Below are positions 49,424-59,146 of a stretch of 64,000 bases of DNA, one piece after another. Position 1 is the stretch's first letter; each line of letters starts with the position of its first letter. The stretch is from contig NZ_VOHL01000004.1 of assembly GCF_007859195.1 (NCBI RefSeq), positions 36,756 through 100,755 of the forward strand. Direction: 5' to 3'. The DNA comes from Streptococcus cuniculipharyngis. GTDB taxonomy: Bacteria; Bacillota; Bacilli; Lactobacillales; Streptococcaceae. The notes below the pieces were generated by a model. It saw only the letters and a program-made list of their open reading frames with translations, was not told where the DNA came from and did no database searches. The position numbers were made by a program, and so were the translations under genes.

Positions 49424-50627
49424 GGAAAAACTCCTTTGTTTCTTCTAAGGCCTTAATCAGGGCCTGACAATCTTCCTTGGTATTATAGAGGGCTAAACTA
49501 ACCCGCAAAGCTGACCCTTGTCCCAGATAGGTCAAGAGGGGTTGGGCACAGTGATGCCCCGCCCGCACGGCAATGCCTTGGTAATCAAGGGCAGTCGCTA
49601 CATCATGAGGGTGCAGGCCAGCTAAATTAAAACTAAAGACCCCCACGCGTTGCTGGAACTCAGTCGGACCGTAGAGGGTCAAGCCCTCAATCTGCTTCAA
49701 GGCAGCCAAGAGATATGCTCCCAACTCTCTTTCATGCGCTTCAACCCTAGCCATGTCCAGGTCTGCCAAATAATCAATGGCCGCCCCCAAACCAATAGCT
49801 TCAGCAATGGGGGGAGTGCCTGCTTCAAACTTATAAGGCAAATCAGCCCAGCTTGCTTCTTGTTCACTAACACTGGCAATCATCTCGCCACCAAAGACCA
49901 GAGGGGGAAACTTGGTTAAAATTTCCTTTTTCCCATAAAGGACGCCGACTCCTGTTGGCCCGTACATCTTGTGACCGGAAAAAACGAGAAAGTCACAATC
50001 AAGGCTGGCAACCTGCACCGGTAAATGCCCCACTGATTGGGCAGCATCTACAACCACATAAGCCCCTACTTGGTGAGCCCAGCTCGCTAGCTCCTCTACT
50101 GGATTGATACAACCCAGGACATTGGACACATGGGCCAGACTAACAAATTTGGTTCGAGAATTGAGTTTGGCCCGAAAATCAACCAAATCCAAACGACCAT
50201 CCTTGAGATATGCATAAACCAACTTAGCACCTGTCTGGCGACAAACCTCTTGCCAGGGAATCAAATTAGCATGGTGTTCCATGACAGTAATCAAGACTTC
50301 ATCCCCTGCCTGCAAGACCCTTCCTGCCCAGGCTGCAATGAGATTGAGCCCTTCCGTCGTGCCACGAGTAAAGATAACTTCCTCTCTTTGGGCACCAATA
50401 AACGCAGCCACCTTGTCCCGAGCCGCTTCATATTGACGGGTCGCTTGCTCAGCCAAGGTATGAACCCCTCGATGCACATTAGCATTGCGCCTTTGATAAT
50501 AGTCGGTTATGGCTTGAATGACCCTTACAGGCTTCTGACTGGTTGCTGCATTATCCAGATAAATCAAGGGCTCTCCCTTAATCTGACTATCTAGGATGGG
50601 GAAATCTTGTCTAATCCTTGCTTCCAT
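49410..50627 (-). CDS. sufS: cysteine desulfurase SufS
   Basis: 405 residues, PLP-dependent. Lysine K220 in SGHKMYGPTG binds PLP; catalytic C360 in RAGHHCAQP carries the persulfide. Makes alanine and SufS-persulfide for Fe-S cluster building. Its start shares one base with the sufD stop. Confidence 0.97.
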   Translation of the reverse strand: MEARIRQDFPILDSQIKGEPLIYLDNAATSQKPVRVIQAITDYYQRRNANVHRGVHTLAEQATRQYEAARDKVAAFIGAQREEVIFTRGTTEGLNLIAAWAGRVLQAGDEVLITVMEHHANLIPWQEVCRQTGAKLVYAYLKDGRLDLVDFRAKLNSRTKFVSLAHVSNVLGCINPVEELASWAHQVGAYVVVDAAQSVGHLPVQVASLDCDFLVFSGHKMYGPTGVGVLYGKKEILTKFPPLVFGGEMIASVSEQEASWADLPYKFEAGTPPIAEAIGLGAAIDYLADLDMARVEAHERELGAYLLAALKQIEGLTLYGPTEFQQRVGVFSFNLAGLHPHDVATALDYQGIAVRAGHHCAQPLLTYLGQGSALRVSLALYNTKEDCQALIKALEETKEFFHGLG

Positions 50628-51889
50628 TAGCGCTTGTCCAATTTTTGATCAATAACAGTAATCATCTCTTCTCGAACTTCCTTGACAGGGATTTCTGTAA
50701 TCACCGCTCCCAAGAAACCTCGAATAACCAGTTTTTCTGCTGTCGCCTGGTCAATCCCTCGACTCATCAGATAATACATGTCCTCTGGGTCAACCTGACC
50801 AATGGAGGCCGCATGCCCTGCTGTCACCTCATTTTCATCGATGAGCAAGATGGGGTTAGCATCCGAACGAGCCTGGTCAGATAGCATCAGCACCCGACTC
50901 TCCTGCTGGGCATCTGCCCCCTTAGCCCCCTTGATAATATGTCCAATACCATTAAAGGTAAGGGTTGCCCGCTCCAAAATCACTCCGTGTTGCAGGATAT
51001 GACCAACCGAAGAACGGCCATAATTGGTCACCCGTGTGTCAATCCCTTGTACCTGACGACCACTGGAGGCAGCCACCACCTTGAGATTGGCATGGCTACC
51101 ATGGCCAATCAAATCACTATCAAAATCAGCAACCACATTGCCTTCGTTCATCACACCCAGAGCCCAGTCAATACTAGCATCATCTGCATGACGACCACAA
51201 CGGTTGATATAGGCCGTCACCCCTTGGCTCAAGCGATCAATGGCTGAGAATTTGAGCTGACTGCCTGCCCCAGCAATCACTTCCACGCAGATATTAGCGG
51301 TGGTTTCCTGACTATGGCCACCAATTGACTCGAATCGCTCCAAATAGTTGACTTTACTATTTTTCCCTAAAATCAAGAGAACATGCTTGTTAAACGGTAG
51401 GTCGCTATCGCTATCTTGCAGAAAAATCCCTTCAATGGCTTGCTCAATTTCAACATTGTCCGGCACATAAAGGACCGCTCCGCTATTGAAATAGGCCGTG
51501 TGATAGGCAGCTAGTTTGTGGGCATCATAGGCAACCGCTTGACCAAAGGCCTGCTCGATCACATCAGGAATTTGTTCCAAGGCAGTCGCAAAATCGGTAA
51601 ACACCACACCTTGTTCCACTAGGTTTGCTGGTAGCTGCTCAAAAACTGTTTGAGTTCCTACCTGCACCAGTTTAGGATTGTCCCCCAAGGCGATAAAGTC
51701 AGGCACTGCCGCCGTCTGCTCACTCACTGCCAAACGACCATCACCTAGATTCCAACGGTGAAATTTAACCCGCTCAATGGTCGGCAAGTCTAGGTCAGCC
51801 ATCTTGTCAAAGGCTGCCAGACGACGTTCCTGTAACCAGAGTGGCTCGGCCTGGCTCTGCGAAAAATTAAGAATGGTTTCCTTTGTCAT
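50627..51889 (-). CDS. sufD: Fe-S cluster assembly protein SufD
   Basis: 420 residues, beta-helix scaffold partner of SufB and SufC. Recognisable core: QHGVILERATLTFNGIGHI and a C-terminal RGFLGAVITEIPVKEVRE. Lies 28 nt after sufC. Confidence 0.96.
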   Translation of the reverse strand: MTKETILNFSQSQAEPLWLQERRLAAFDKMADLDLPTIERVKFHRWNLGDGRLAVSEQTAAVPDFIALGDNPKLVQVGTQTVFEQLPANLVEQGVVFTDFATALEQIPDVIEQAFGQAVAYDAHKLAAYHTAYFNSGAVLYVPDNVEIEQAIEGIFLQDSDSDLPFNKHVLLILGKNSKVNYLERFESIGGHSQETTANICVEVIAGAGSQLKFSAIDRLSQGVTAYINRCGRHADDASIDWALGVMNEGNVVADFDSDLIGHGSHANLKVVAASSGRQVQGIDTRVTNYGRSSVGHILQHGVILERATLTFNGIGHIIKGAKGADAQQESRVLMLSDQARSDANPILLIDENEVTAGHAASIGQVDPEDMYYLMSRGIDQATAEKLVIRGFLGAVITEIPVKEVREEMITVIDQKLDKR

Positions 51890-51917
51890 GTCTTACTCCT
51901 TTTCTCGCTCTAGCCGA

Positions 51918-52688
51918 CTAAACTTCCTCAGAATAGTCCAGCCCCAACTCCTCTGCAATCTTGGCATAGCCTTCATTTTCCAAACGTTTGGCCAAATCCG
52001 CATCCCCTGAAAGCACCACACGGCCATCCATCATGATATGGACCACATCAGGTGTGATGTAATTCAATAACCGTTGGTAGTGGGTGATAATCATGGCACC
52101 AAAGCCCTCACCTCGCATGGCATTGACCCCTTTAGAAACCACTTTAAGGGCATCAATATCCAAACCAGAGTCAATTTCATCTAGGAGGGCAAATTTAGGC
52201 TCTAACATGAGCAGTTGCAGAATCTCGTTACGCTTTTTCTCACCGCCTGAGAAGCCTTCATTGAGGTAACGCTCTGCCATTTCCTCCTTCATGCCCAAGA
52301 GCTCCATTTTCTCATCCAATTTAGTGATAAAATCACGAACGGAAATCTTGTCCTCATCTTCCTTGCCAGCATTCATGGCTGCTCGGATAAATTCGGCATT
52401 GGTAATCCCCGGAATTTCACTAGGGTACTGCATGGCCAAGAAAAGGCCCAAACGAGCACGCTCGTCCACTTCCAATTCCAGCACATCAACCCCATCAAAG
52501 AGGATTTGGCCCTGGGTCACTTCAAAGTTGGGATTGCCCATAATAGCTGCTGATAGGGTGGATTTCCCTGTTCCATTTGGTCCCATGATGGCCGCAATTT
52601 CACCCGTTTTCAAGGTTAGATTGACCCCACGCAAGATTTCCTTGTCTTCGATAGACACATGCAAGTTTTTAATTTCAAGTACAGACAC
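51918..52688 (-). CDS. sufC: Fe-S cluster assembly ATPase SufC
   Basis: 256 residues, ABC-type ATPase of SufBCD. Walker A GPNGTGKST (36-44), signature NEGFSGGEKKRNEIL, Walker B FALLDEIDSGLD. The start is GTG at 52688 (MSVLEIKNLHV), chosen because AAGGAG lies 6 nt upstream and it matches the family; the long upstream frame runs through a promoter and terminator. Confidence 0.96.
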   Translation of the reverse strand: MSVLEIKNLHVSIEDKEILRGVNLTLKTGEIAAIMGPNGTGKSTLSAAIMGNPNFEVTQGQILFDGVDVLELEVDERARLGLFLAMQYPSEIPGITNAEFIRAAMNAGKEDEDKISVRDFITKLDEKMELLGMKEEMAERYLNEGFSGGEKKRNEILQLLMLEPKFALLDEIDSGLDIDALKVVSKGVNAMRGEGFGAMIITHYQRLLNYITPDVVHIMMDGRVVLSGDADLAKRLENEGYAKIAEELGLDYSEEV

Positions 52689-52716
52689 GATAAACTCCTT
52701 CATTTCTTTTAGACTC

Positions 52717-52725
52717 ATTATAACA
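52717..52725 (-). promoter_or_regulatory. suf operon extended -10
   Basis: TGTTATAAT with TATAAT at 52717-52722. The -35 position falls in the rgpG terminator stem and is poor. Confidence 0.6.
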
Positions 52726-52746
52726 AAAAAAGCCTTATAAGGCTTT
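52726..52746 (-). terminator. rgpG terminator
   Basis: AAAGCC-TTATAA-GGCTTT stem followed by TTTT on the minus strand; directly upstream of the suf promoter. Confidence 0.8.
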
Positions 52747-52761
52747 GATAAAATCTCTGAA

Positions 52762-53919
52762 TTATTTGCCTCTGCTCTGCCATTTGAGCAAGGCCGCCTG
52801 ACGATAGTCACTATTTCCGATAAATTTCAAAAGATTGAACAATGGCGTTTTATTGACACCCCAAATTTCCAAACCTTCGATGAAGATTTCAAGGCCAAAG
52901 GCCAGACCAATCATCAGCAAGATACCACCTAGACGACTAGACACATTGAGCAAGAGCGAGGTCAGGGAAAATAAAATGGCAATGCCGTAAACGACAAAAA
53001 CTGCTCCACGGTGGGTGAACCCCATACTCAGCAGCCGATGATGGAGATGGCGCTTGTCTGCTTGAGAAATTTTCTGACCCGACAACTTACGGCGAATAAT
53101 GGCTACAATCGTATCCATGATAGGAACGCCCAAAATAATCACAGGGGTAACGACTGCCACCGCCGTGGCATTTTTCAACCCTTGGAGCGACAAGACACCA
53201 ATCATAAACCCAATAAAGAGGGCCCCTGTATCCCCCAAATAGATAATGGCTGGATGATAATTATAAGGAAAGAAACCTGCAATGGCCGCCACCAGGACAA
53301 AAATAGTCATGGTCAAATAAAAGTCTGGTACCGGTAGGAAGAAATTGGAGACCAAGCCCATTGTTATCAGACTAATGATAGAAACCCCACTCACCAGACC
53401 ATCTAGCCCATCAATGAGATTAATGGCATTTGTGACCGATACAATCCATAGAACTGTTAACAAGAAGGTCCAAAAGGTATCAAACAAAATCAAAGGGCCA
53501 CCAAAGGGAATCTTAAAACTATCAAAATGGAAATCCGTGCAGTACCACACCAGGCTAGCCGCTAGAAAAATCCCCAACAGTTTAACCCTTGGGGTTAACT
53601 CATACATGTCATCAATCAAGCCAACTAGGCCCACAAAGAGCCCTGCCAACATGACAGGCAAAATGTAATCAAAATAAGATTGATCAAACAAACGATTTTT
53701 TAGCACCTGCGGCATCATAATCAAACTGGTTGCCATGAAAGCTAAAATAATGGCCAGACCACCCGCGCTGGGCATGGGAACCTTATTAATCCGTCGAGCA
53801 TTGGGCTTGTCAACCGCCCCAACTCGAAAAGCAAAAAAACGGACCAAGGGGGTCAAGATCAAGGACAAGAGCAAGGTCCCGATCAGGATCAACACATACT
53901 CAATGGTAAAGGGTACCAT
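52762..53919 (-). CDS. rgpG: undecaprenyl-phosphate GlcNAc-1-phosphate transferase (RgpG/TagO)
   Basis: 385 residues, about ten membrane segments, first step of rhamnose-glucose polysaccharide or teichoic acid synthesis. Motifs: VGLIDDMYEL (Asp-rich metal site near 99-108), NAINLIDGLDGL (near 164-175) and YLGDTGALFIGF. It abuts mecA with no gap between the mecA stop and this ATG, an arrangement common in streptococci. Confidence 0.94.
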   Translation of the reverse strand: MVPFTIEYVLILIGTLLLSLILTPLVRFFAFRVGAVDKPNARRINKVPMPSAGGLAIILAFMATSLIMMPQVLKNRLFDQSYFDYILPVMLAGLFVGLVGLIDDMYELTPRVKLLGIFLAASLVWYCTDFHFDSFKIPFGGPLILFDTFWTFLLTVLWIVSVTNAINLIDGLDGLVSGVSIISLITMGLVSNFFLPVPDFYLTMTIFVLVAAIAGFFPYNYHPAIIYLGDTGALFIGFMIGVLSLQGLKNATAVAVVTPVIILGVPIMDTIVAIIRRKLSGQKISQADKRHLHHRLLSMGFTHRGAVFVVYGIAILFSLTSLLLNVSSRLGGILLMIGLAFGLEIFIEGLEIWGVNKTPLFNLLKFIGNSDYRQAALLKWQSRGK

Positions 53920-54681
53920 CTAACGCCCTCCTATTTTTCGCAACTCCTCAACCGCCCCGTAAGTCAGTAGGGCCTTACCATGTTCTTGTAAATAGGCTCT
54001 AGTCTTTAAACTAGCTTGAGCATGCTCAAAGAGACGAGCATACATCAGGTTGGCATAATAGGCTGGCTTGTTTTCCAGCGCTAACAGAATGGTCATATAA
54101 TATTCTTTGTCGTCTTTGTAGAGTTCCGACACCTCTACCTCAATCTCAAGGGCTTCAACAAACTCCATGACCTGATCAAAGTCGGGAAAACGAAAAACAT
54201 AGTGAACATAGGCATCTTGTTCTTCCTCTTCCTCAAGTTCAGCCTGCTCAGCTGACGTCAACTGATCTTGCTCGCTTGTCATCACCCCATCAACCATCTC
54301 TTCCATCTCTTTAAGGAATTTATGGGCCTGCTTATCCCCTTTTTTCAACATACTATTTTCAATGGATTTGAAAAATTCATCTGGACTCATTTGTGACAGA
54401 TCATTGAGGTCAGCCAAGTCTTCCAAATTCAAGTCTTCTTTCAATTCTGACTTGGTCACAAAAACATCAATACGGTCCTTACGAGGGGTTACCCGAAAAC
54501 TCAACATGCCACTATGTTTAAAATTCTCTGGCAAATCCAACTCATCTAAAATCGTGTAGAAAAATTCCTCGGTCTTTTCTTGGGGAACCAGAAAGTCTTT
54601 TAACTCCATCCCATAAATTTCCAAATCTTCCATACTGACTGTAATTTTCAGCGTGGTTTCATTAATTTGTTTCATTTCCAT
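53920..54681 (-). CDS. mecA: adaptor protein MecA
   Basis: 253 residues. N-terminal substrate-binding region (about 1-90), an acidic linker ([10 protein letters not shown] near 168-177) and a C-terminal domain that binds ClpC ([20 protein letters not shown]). Targets competence and other regulators for ClpCP. Start ATG 54681 has GAGG 8 nt upstream; the open frame beyond is leader. ClpC is encoded at 1-1513. Confidence 0.95.
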   Translation of the reverse strand: MEMKQINETTLKITVSMEDLEIYGMELKDFLVPQEKTEEFFYTILDELDLPENFKHSGMLSFRVTPRKDRIDVFVTKSELKEDLNLEDLADLNDLSQMSPDEFFKSIENSMLKKGDKQAHKFLKEMEEMVDGVMTSEQDQLTSAEQAELEEEEEQDAYVHYVFRFPDFDQVMEFVEALEIEVEVSELYKDDKEYYMTILLALENKPAYYANLMYARLFEHAQASLKTRAYLQEHGKALLTYGAVEELRKIGGR

Positions 54682-54762
54682 ATTATCTACCTCAATCCGA
54701 GCAATCGTTCCTTTCATTATACATGAAAACCAAGGAAAGTTCAATGTTTACCCTAAGTAAAA

Positions 54763-54783
54763 AACCAGGCCAAAGGCCCAGTT
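54763..54783 (-). terminator. uppP terminator
   Basis: AACTGGGCC-TTT-GGCCTGGTT stem with two G-T pairs, then TTTTT on the minus strand. Confidence 0.8.
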
Positions 54784-54807
54784 TCCACAACTAGCTAGCA
54801 CCACAAG

Positions 54808-55647
54808 CTAGGCAAATAAGAATTTAATCACTGCATACATAATAAGAATAATCCCCAAAGCGATACGGTAGTAACCAAAGCCCTTGAAATCGTGTTTCTT
54901 GACAAAACCAGTCAATAGACGAATCACCACCATGCTGACCGCAAAGGCCGTCACCATACCAACCAAAATGAGGAGTAACTGATCCAAGGTCAGTCGGCTA
55001 CCAGACAAGAAAAACTTGAGCAATTTCCAACCACTGGCCCCAAACATAATCGGAATTCCTAAAAAGAAAGTAAATTCTGTCACCACCGAACGACTGGTTC
55101 CCATCAACATCCCACCAATAATGGTTGAACCTGACCGACTAGTTCCTGGCATCAAGCTCAGAATCTGAAAAAGACCAATCTGGATAGCTGTTTTATAAGG
55201 CATTCGCGACAGGTCTGTAATGGTTGGCACACGATTAGCTTGTCGATTTTCAATCCAAATAAAGGCCACCCCGTAGATGATTAACATGAGCGCCACGCTA
55301 AAGAAATTATAGAATTTGGCCTCAAACCAATCATCTAAGAACAAGGCCATGACAATCACTGGCAAACAGGCCAAAAGGACCTTGAGCCATAGTTGCCAGG
55401 TCAACTGAACCTCACGCGCTGTCTTGCCCACCTTGAACGGATTGAGCTTGTCAAAATAAATGACAACCACTGCTAAAATAGCCCCTAGCTGAATCACAAC
55501 ATTAAATACATCGATAAAATCCTGACTCTGCCCCTTAAAATTGATAAATTCCTGAACCAAAATTAAATGGCCCGTACTCGAAATCGGCAACCATTCCGTA
55601 ATCCCCTCGACCACACCGAAAAAGACGGCTTTCAGCAACTCTAACAT
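54808..55647 (-). CDS. uppP: undecaprenyl-diphosphatase UppP (BacA)
   Basis: 279 residues, eight hydrophobic segments. Motif 1 [15 protein letters not shown] (13-27) and motif 2 [11 protein letters not shown] (near 165-175). Recycles undecaprenyl pyrophosphate to the monophosphate carrier; confers bacitracin tolerance in relatives. Single-gene unit with terminator. Confidence 0.97.
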   Translation of the reverse strand: MLELLKAVFFGVVEGITEWLPISSTGHLILVQEFINFKGQSQDFIDVFNVVIQLGAILAVVVIYFDKLNPFKVGKTAREVQLTWQLWLKVLLACLPVIVMALFLDDWFEAKFYNFFSVALMLIIYGVAFIWIENRQANRVPTITDLSRMPYKTAIQIGLFQILSLMPGTSRSGSTIIGGMLMGTSRSVVTEFTFFLGIPIMFGASGWKLLKFFLSGSRLTLDQLLLILVGMVTAFAVSMVVIRLLTGFVKKHDFKGFGYYRIALGIILIMYAVIKFLFA

Positions 55648-55686
55648 GAGATATCCTTCTCTCCTTTGTAAACTATTTTCTCTCCT

Positions 55687-55695
55687 ATTTTAGCA
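55687..55695 (-). promoter_or_regulatory. uppP extended -10
   Basis: TGCTAAAAT (TAAAAT at 55687-55692), about 35 nt before the ATG; -35 weak. Confidence 0.55.
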
Positions 55696-55753
55696 TAAAA
55701 TCGCCACTTTTTTGCATGTAAACATTTTCTTTGAATAATTCGCCTAAATTGTA

Positions 55754-55782
55754 TTGAAATTTTCTAACTTTTCTTGTAGAAT
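55754..55782 (+). promoter_or_regulatory. promoter of the amino-acid ABC transporter operon
   Basis: TTGAAA (55754-55759), 17 nt, TAGAAT (55777-55782). Confidence 0.8.
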
Positions 55783-55814
55783 GGTTATAATTTTAAGGAA
55801 TAGGAGATTTTACT

Positions 55815-57368
55815 ATGAGAAAATCACTTTTAGCCTGCCTGGCGGTGATTGGGATTCTATTCGGAAGCCTGACTACCGTTCGTGCAGATGAGTTTCTCCG
55901 TGTCGGGATGGAAGCCGCCTACGCTCCCTTTAACTGGACACAAGAAACTGATGAGAACGGAGCTGTTCCCATTGAGGGCACCAGCCAATATGCCAACGGT
56001 TACGATGTCCAAATCGCCAAGAAAATCGCTGACAGTTTAGGAAAAAAACTCTTGGTTGTCAAGACATCTTGGACTGGTTTGATTCCAGCCTTGACCTCAG
56101 GCAAGATTGACATGATTGTGGCTGGTATGAGCCCTACCGACGAACGTAAACAAGAAATCGCCTTTTCAGAAAGCTACTACACTGGCTCACCCGTTATTGT
56201 GGTTAACAAGGACGGTGACTTTGCCCAAGCCAAATCTCTCGAGGATTTTGCCGGTGCTAAACTAACCGCCCAACAAGGAACCTTCCTCTACGGTATCATC
56301 TCACAAATCGAAGGGGTCAACCAACAAACAGCCATGGGAGACTTCTCACAAATGCGTCAAGCTCTCCTCTCAGGTGTCATTGACGGTTATGTGTCTGAAC
56401 GACCAGAAGCCCTATCCGCTGAAACCGCCAACAGTAAATTCAAGATGATTAACCTCCAAACCGGTTTTGAAGTCTCAGAAGCTGACGCCAGCATTGCTGT
56501 TGGGATGCGTAAAGACGACAACCGCCTTGGTAAGGTCAACGACGTTTTAGCAACCATTTCTGACAAGGACCGTCTGGCCCTCATGGACAAGATGATTGCC
56601 GAGCAACCTGTTGAGGAAAGCACTGAAGAAACTGGTTTCTTCAACCAAGTCTGGTCTATCCTGACTAAAAACTGGCAACAATTCCTACGTGGTACTGGTA
56701 TCACCTTGCTGATCTCTATCCTAGGAACTGTTATCGGTACCGCCATCGGTCTTTTAATCGGTGTCTTCCGTACTGCATCTAAGGCTGCCAATAAAGGGCT
56801 TGCCTTGGTCCAAAAAATCGTGGGCTGGTTGATTAACATCTATATCGAAGTCTTCCGTGGCACACCGATGATTGTACAAGCCATGATTATCTACTATGGA
56901 ACTGCCCAAGCCTTTGGCATTTCCATTGATCGCACCCTAGCAGCCATCTTCATCGTCTCCATCAACACAGGGGCCTACATGAGTGAAATCGTTCGTGGTG
57001 GTATCTTCGCTGTTGACAAGGGCCAATTTGAAGCGGCTACTGCTCTAGGGATGAACCATTCGCAAACCATGAAAAAAGTGGTCTTGCCACAAGTTATCCG
57101 TAATATCCTACCAGCAACTGGTAATGAGTTTGTCATCAACATCAAAGACACCTCTGTCTTGAACGTGATTTCGGTTGTGGAGCTCTATTTCTCAGGAAAT
57201 ACTGTCGCTACCCAAACCTACCAATACTTCCAAACCTTTACCATTATTGCTGCCATCTACTTCGTCCTCACCTTCACGGTGACCCGTATCCTTCGCTACA
57301 TTGAACGTCGCATGGATACTGATCACTACACGACAGGTGCCAATCAAATGCAAACGGAGGTGCTCTAA
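55815..57368 (+). CDS. amino-acid ABC transporter, fused substrate-binding protein and permease
   Basis: 517 residues. Signal peptide 1-24 (VRA-DE), SBP family 3 domain 25-265 ([28 protein letters not shown]), then a His/Glu/Gln-type permease domain (about 285-500) with the EAA loop [21 protein letters not shown]. Fusions of this type are frequent in lactic acid bacteria. The substrate is probably a polar amino acid such as glutamine; the exact one is not visible. Confidence 0.93.
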   Translation: MRKSLLACLAVIGILFGSLTTVRADEFLRVGMEAAYAPFNWTQETDENGAVPIEGTSQYANGYDVQIAKKIADSLGKKLLVVKTSWTGLIPALTSGKIDMIVAGMSPTDERKQEIAFSESYYTGSPVIVVNKDGDFAQAKSLEDFAGAKLTAQQGTFLYGIISQIEGVNQQTAMGDFSQMRQALLSGVIDGYVSERPEALSAETANSKFKMINLQTGFEVSEADASIAVGMRKDDNRLGKVNDVLATISDKDRLALMDKMIAEQPVEESTEETGFFNQVWSILTKNWQQFLRGTGITLLISILGTVIGTAIGLLIGVFRTASKAANKGLALVQKIVGWLINIYIEVFRGTPMIVQAMIIYYGTAQAFGISIDRTLAAIFIVSINTGAYMSEIVRGGIFAVDKGQFEAATALGMNHSQTMKKVVLPQVIRNILPATGNEFVINIKDTSVLNVISVVELYFSGNTVATQTYQYFQTFTIIAAIYFVLTFTVTRILRYIERRMDTDHYTTGANQMQTEVL

Positions 57369-58108
57369 TGTCTGATATTATTCTAGAAATCAACCATCTC
57401 AAAAAATCCTATGGACAAAACCAAGTCCTCAAAGACATCTCCTTGCAAGTCAAGAAGGGGGAAGTGATTTCCATTATTGGTAGCTCTGGATCTGGGAAAT
57501 CAACCTTCCTACGCTCTATCAATCTCTTGGAAACCCCAACCGAAGGACAAATTCTCTACCATGGTCAAGATGTCCTCGCCAAGGGCTATGACCTGACCAC
57601 CTACCGTGAAAAACTAGGCATGGTTTTCCAATCCTTCAACCTCTTCAACAACCTTAACGTTCTCGAAAATGCTGTCGTTGCTCAAACCACCGTTCTCAAA
57701 CGTGACCGAGGTGAAGCTGAAAAAATCGCCAAAGCCAATCTTGAGAAAGTTGGCCTAGGCGAGCAATACTGGAAGGCCAAACCAAGCCAGCTCTCTGGTG
57801 GTCAGAAACAACGTGTGGCTATCGCTCGTGCCCTCTCGGTTGACCCAGAAGCCATCCTCTTTGATGAGCCAACCTCAGCCCTTGACCCAGAAATGGTCGG
57901 TGAGGTACTTAAAACCATGCAGGACTTGGCAAAATCAGGGCTAACCATGATCATCGTCACCCATGAAATGGAATTCGCTCGTGACGTGTCTGACCGGGTC
58001 ATTTTCATGGATAAGGGCGTCATTGCCGAACAAGGCACCCCTCAACAAATCTTTGAAAACCCACAAGAAGAACGCACCAAAGAATTCCTCCAACGTTTCT
58101 TGCGTTAA
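57368..58108 (+). CDS. amino-acid ABC transporter ATP-binding protein (GlnQ type)
   Basis: 246 residues. Walker [10 protein letters not shown] (38-46), Q-loop VFQSFNLF, signature [15 protein letters not shown], Walker [17 protein letters not shown] overlaps the last base of the permease stop codon, so the two genes are coupled. Confidence 0.95.
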   Translation: MSDIILEINHLKKSYGQNQVLKDISLQVKKGEVISIIGSSGSGKSTFLRSINLLETPTEGQILYHGQDVLAKGYDLTTYREKLGMVFQSFNLFNNLNVLENAVVAQTTVLKRDRGEAEKIAKANLEKVGLGEQYWKAKPSQLSGGQKQRVAIARALSVDPEAILFDEPTSALDPEMVGEVLKTMQDLAKSGLTMIIVTHEMEFARDVSDRVIFMDKGVIAEQGTPQQIFENPQEERTKEFLQRFLR

Positions 58109-58116
58109 TAAACACC

Positions 58117-58148
58117 AAAACCACTCGGTTAATTGACCGAGTGGTTTT
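58117..58148. terminator. bidirectional terminator
   Basis: AAAACCACTCGG/CCGAGTGGTTTT 12-bp stem with an 8-nt loop, between the convergent ABC (+) and SPFH (-) genes. Confidence 0.9.
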
Positions 58149-58154
58149 TCTTGA

Positions 58155-59054
58155 TTATTTATTAGCCTTGAGGGCTGACAAAACCTGGGCCCGAATGTCC
58201 GCTACCCCATCTGGGGTGTTGGGCAAAAAGATGGTTTGATTGCCCTTGCTGGCAAAGGTATTCAGTGTGTCCAAATATTGGTTAGTCAAGAGGATGGACA
58301 TGATTTGTTCTTCGTTCAGACTAATATTGGCTTCTTTGAGTTCTTGGATAGAGTCTGCTAGACCATCAACAATGGCCTTACGTTGTTGGGCAATACCAAC
58401 CCCGTGTAAGCGATCTTTTTCAGCTTCGGCTTCTGCGGCAGTGACAATCTTAATCTTGTCCGCATTGGCCAATTCTTGGGCTGCGACACGTTTACGTTGG
58501 GCCGCATTGATTTCATTCATGGATTGTTTGACTTCGGCATCTGGCTCAACCTTGGTAATCAGGGTTTTAACAATGATATAACCATAAGTGCTCATCTCCT
58601 CAGCCACCTGATGTTGGACTTCAAGAGCAATTTCATCCTTTTTCTCAAACAGCTCATCCAAGGTCAACTTCGGCACAGATGAGCGCAGAGCGTCCTCAAT
58701 GTAAGAACGAATCTGCTCCTCTGGTCGCATGAGTTTGTAGTAGGCATCAGTGACATTGCTTTCATTGACCCGATATTGAGTGGCAATATTGAGCGTCACA
58801 AAGACATTGTCATGGGTCTTGGTTTCAACGACCAACTCTGTTTGAAGTAAGCGGAGCTGAACACGGGCAGCAATCCGGTCAATCCCCAAAGGGAGACGAA
58901 AATGAATCCCACTCTGCTGGGTCGCCTGGTATTTACCAAAACGTTCAATAATGGCTACCGTTTGCTGACGAACCACATAAAGACAACTCAAAAGCAAACC
59001 AAGGATAAAAAGAATAGGACAAAGAAGAATGATCAGCGTCATGATATTTAGCAT
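58155..59054 (-). CDS. SPFH/stomatin-like membrane protein
   Basis: 299 residues. One N-terminal membrane segment (about 4-28), SPFH domain (29-190; VAIIERFGKYQATQQSGIHFRLP), a charged Ala/Glu coiled helix (190-245) and a C-terminal helical end. Stomatin-type scaffold of membrane microdomains; no NfeD partner is adjacent. AAAGGAGG precedes the ATG. Monocistronic. Confidence 0.9.
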   Translation of the reverse strand: MLNIMTLIILLCPILFILGLLLSCLYVVRQQTVAIIERFGKYQATQQSGIHFRLPLGIDRIAARVQLRLLQTELVVETKTHDNVFVTLNIATQYRVNESNVTDAYYKLMRPEEQIRSYIEDALRSSVPKLTLDELFEKKDEIALEVQHQVAEEMSTYGYIIVKTLITKVEPDAEVKQSMNEINAAQRKRVAAQELANADKIKIVTAAEAEAEKDRLHGVGIAQQRKAIVDGLADSIQELKEANISLNEEQIMSILLTNQYLDTLNTFASKGNQTIFLPNTPDGVADIRAQVLSALKANK

Positions 59055-59075
59055 GGTAAAACCTCCTTTTTCTTT

Positions 59076-59104
59076 ATCTTACTACTTTGATACAAAATTA
59101 GCAA
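59076..59104 (-). promoter_or_regulatory. SPFH gene promoter
   Basis: TTGCTA (59099-59104), 17 nt, TAAGAT (59076-59081). Confidence 0.6.
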
Positions 59105-59107
59105 GTA

Positions 59108-59138
59108 AAAAAGCAAATGCTTTCAGAACACTTGCTTT
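59108..59138 (-). terminator. fakA terminator
   Basis: AAAGCAAGTG/CATTTGCTTT 10-bp stem with a 9-nt loop, then TTTTAC on the minus strand. Confidence 0.75.
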
Positions 59139-59146
59139 TATCAATC